Source: Colwellia sp.
Lineage (GTDB): Bacteria > Pseudomonadota > Gammaproteobacteria > Enterobacterales > Alteromonadaceae
NCBI GenBank assembly: GCA_029938115.1
Contig: JAPYOP010000010.1
Span: 6,541-41,686 of the forward strand
Direction of reading: 5' to 3'
Length of the DNA: 35,146 nt
The notes under the pieces are model-generated. The model worked only from the letters and a program-made list of their open reading frames with translations. It was not told the origin of the DNA and did no database searches. Shown piece by piece: positions 34,388 through 35,146 of this stretch. Position numbers and translations under genes: made by a program. Position 1 is the stretch's first letter; every line of letters starts with the position of its first letter.

Positions 34388-34951
34388 ATGACTATTCAAA
34401 ACATTTCGTCTACAAATTCAAATAATATGAGTAATACTTTTAATGTAATACAACAAAATACATTAGCTGCTTTATCTAACACTAACAGTACTAAAAAAGA
34501 AAATGAATTTTTAACACCTGAACAGAAAAATATTTTAGTCGATGATTTCAATGCCAAAATTTCGGAGCAAGCTGACAATATAAAATCTAACTTTCAAACT
34601 GCTAAAGATATTGATTTAACACGTGCTTATTTTGAGCAACAACAAAAGCTAGTTGACATTTACATGCAATCTGGCTCAAAAAGTAACTCAAGTGATAATT
34701 CCAATACTAGCGCAACTAAAGTATTAACCGAGGCTTATGCTTCTCTTTATCAGTTACATCAAACAGTTAAAGGTGGCTCTCAACAATTGCCAAGCGTTAC
34801 TGATAAAACGTTGCCGTCTTCAAGTAGACCTGAAACTCAGTCAGTGATTCAACCAGAGATAAAAACACAGACTTCAGCACAGAAACAAACAGACACTTAC
34901 AACAGCTTTATGATGCCAACTACTAATTCATACTTACGCTTGAATGCATAA
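34388..34951 (+). CDS. Hypothetical protein, Ser/Asn/Gln-rich
   Basis: 187 residues from the ATG at 34388; a GTG at 34379 would add three. No signal peptide or membrane helix. The N-terminal 40 residues and the region after about 95 are low-complexity Ser/Asn/Thr/Gln. A predicted helical core (FLTPEQKNILVDDFNAKISE, and DLTRAYFEQQQKLVDIYMQS) lies between, with a shorter helix LTEAYASLYQLHQTVKGG after it. I do not recognise a family. The composition resembles small secreted or flagellar-associated proteins, but nothing nearby supports that. Base composition is like its neighbours. Confidence 0.6.
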   Translation: MTIQNISSTNSNNMSNTFNVIQQNTLAALSNTNSTKKENEFLTPEQKNILVDDFNAKISEQADNIKSNFQTAKDIDLTRAYFEQQQKLVDIYMQSGSKSNSSDNSNTSATKVLTEAYASLYQLHQTVKGGSQQLPSVTDKTLPSSSRPETQSVIQPEIKTQTSAQKQTDTYNSFMMPTTNSYLRLNA

Positions 34952-34972
34952 AAGTTAAATTACGAATAGTTT

Positions 34973-35146
34973 TCACTCTTTTAATAAAGGCTTTAGCATA
35001 GCCTCTAAACCATTTAATTTAACTTCATACATTAGGGCTAATTGTTGTCCTAATTTTCCTTCTGGAAAACCCTTACCATGAAACCATACTAAGTAAGGCT
35101 CTGGCAGTTGTAGTAATTTTCTTCCTGCGTACTTTCCAAAAGGCAT
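34973..35146 (-). CDS. DUF3820 family protein, C-terminal part (cut by window edge)
   Basis: The last 174 bases read on the minus strand as 57 codons plus stop with no break: MPFGKYAGRKLLQLPEPYLV, then WFHGKGFPEGKLGQQLALMY and EVKLNGLEAMLKPLLKE. MPFGKYxGRxLxxLPExYLxWF and FPEGKLGxxLALxYEIKLNGLE are characteristic of DUF3820 proteins. The first Met falls exactly on the window edge and may be internal, since family members often have some residues before it. Small soluble protein of unknown function, convergent with the hypothetical gene. Confidence 0.82.
   Translation of the reverse strand: MPFGKYAGRKLLQLPEPYLVWFHGKGFPEGKLGQQLALMYEVKLNGLEAMLKPLLKE

Overview
The window looks like chromosome from an AT-rich marine gammaproteobacterium of the Alteromonadales, closest in style to Colwellia or Thalassotalea. 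The evidence is the family composition (glnE, cca, lpxL, a YgiM-type SH3 protein, a GspA-GspB fusion), A/T-rich intergenic DNA and TTA/CTA-dominated leucine codons. This assignment is inferred from gene content; no 16S gene is present. I saw no rRNA, tRNA, CRISPR array, intact insertion sequence or prophage.

Layout. (1) 72-5958: a family-4 glycosyltransferase divergent from lpxL (lipid A acylation), a TcpQ-domain membrane protein, then glnE on the minus strand. (2) 5986-12196: a Psp-like envelope module in two blocks. Block A is a lipoprotein, a tandem DUF350 membrane protein and a membrane-anchored spermidine-synthase-like enzyme. Block B is DUF2170 (YjfI), PspA (YjfJ), DUF2491 (YjfK) and a small ribbon-helix-helix protein. 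Both blocks begin with a promoter whose -35 box lies inside the same palindrome (GACATA-N-TATGTC), with an extra copy near the predicted start of block B. I think this is the most interesting system in the window: a self-contained, probably repressor-controlled PspA/polyamine module. (3) 12365-13793: a CYTH-only relative of E. coli YgiF, divergent from a YgiM-like protein. (4) 13797-21581: a surface-glycan locus with two minus-strand glycosyltransferases, Wzi, a GT-A enzyme, WecB and a fusion of a GT-A and a GT-D (DUF1792) domain. (5) 21692-26878: leuABCD with a complete attenuation leader (promoter, 20-residue leucine-rich peptide, antiterminator segment, terminator) and REP-like repeats in two internal gaps. 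(6) 27151-28994: a GNAT acetyltransferase, then an HxlR regulator whose stop overlaps the nudC start. (7) 29006-31133, minus strand: ECF sigma factor, anti-sigma factor and two DUF4252 envelope proteins, all tightly coupled, with an ECF-type promoter. (8) 31247-35146: a GspA-GspB fusion, cca, a small unknown protein and the C-terminal part of a DUF3820 protein cut by the window edge.

Many genes concern the cell envelope: lipid A, surface polysaccharide, PspA membrane maintenance, an ECF/anti-sigma circuit and secretin assembly. The leu operon is the main metabolic block. E. coli neighbours (ygiF-glnE and ygiM-cca) all occur here but in shuffled order. All functional calls come from reading motifs in the sequence; no database search was run.
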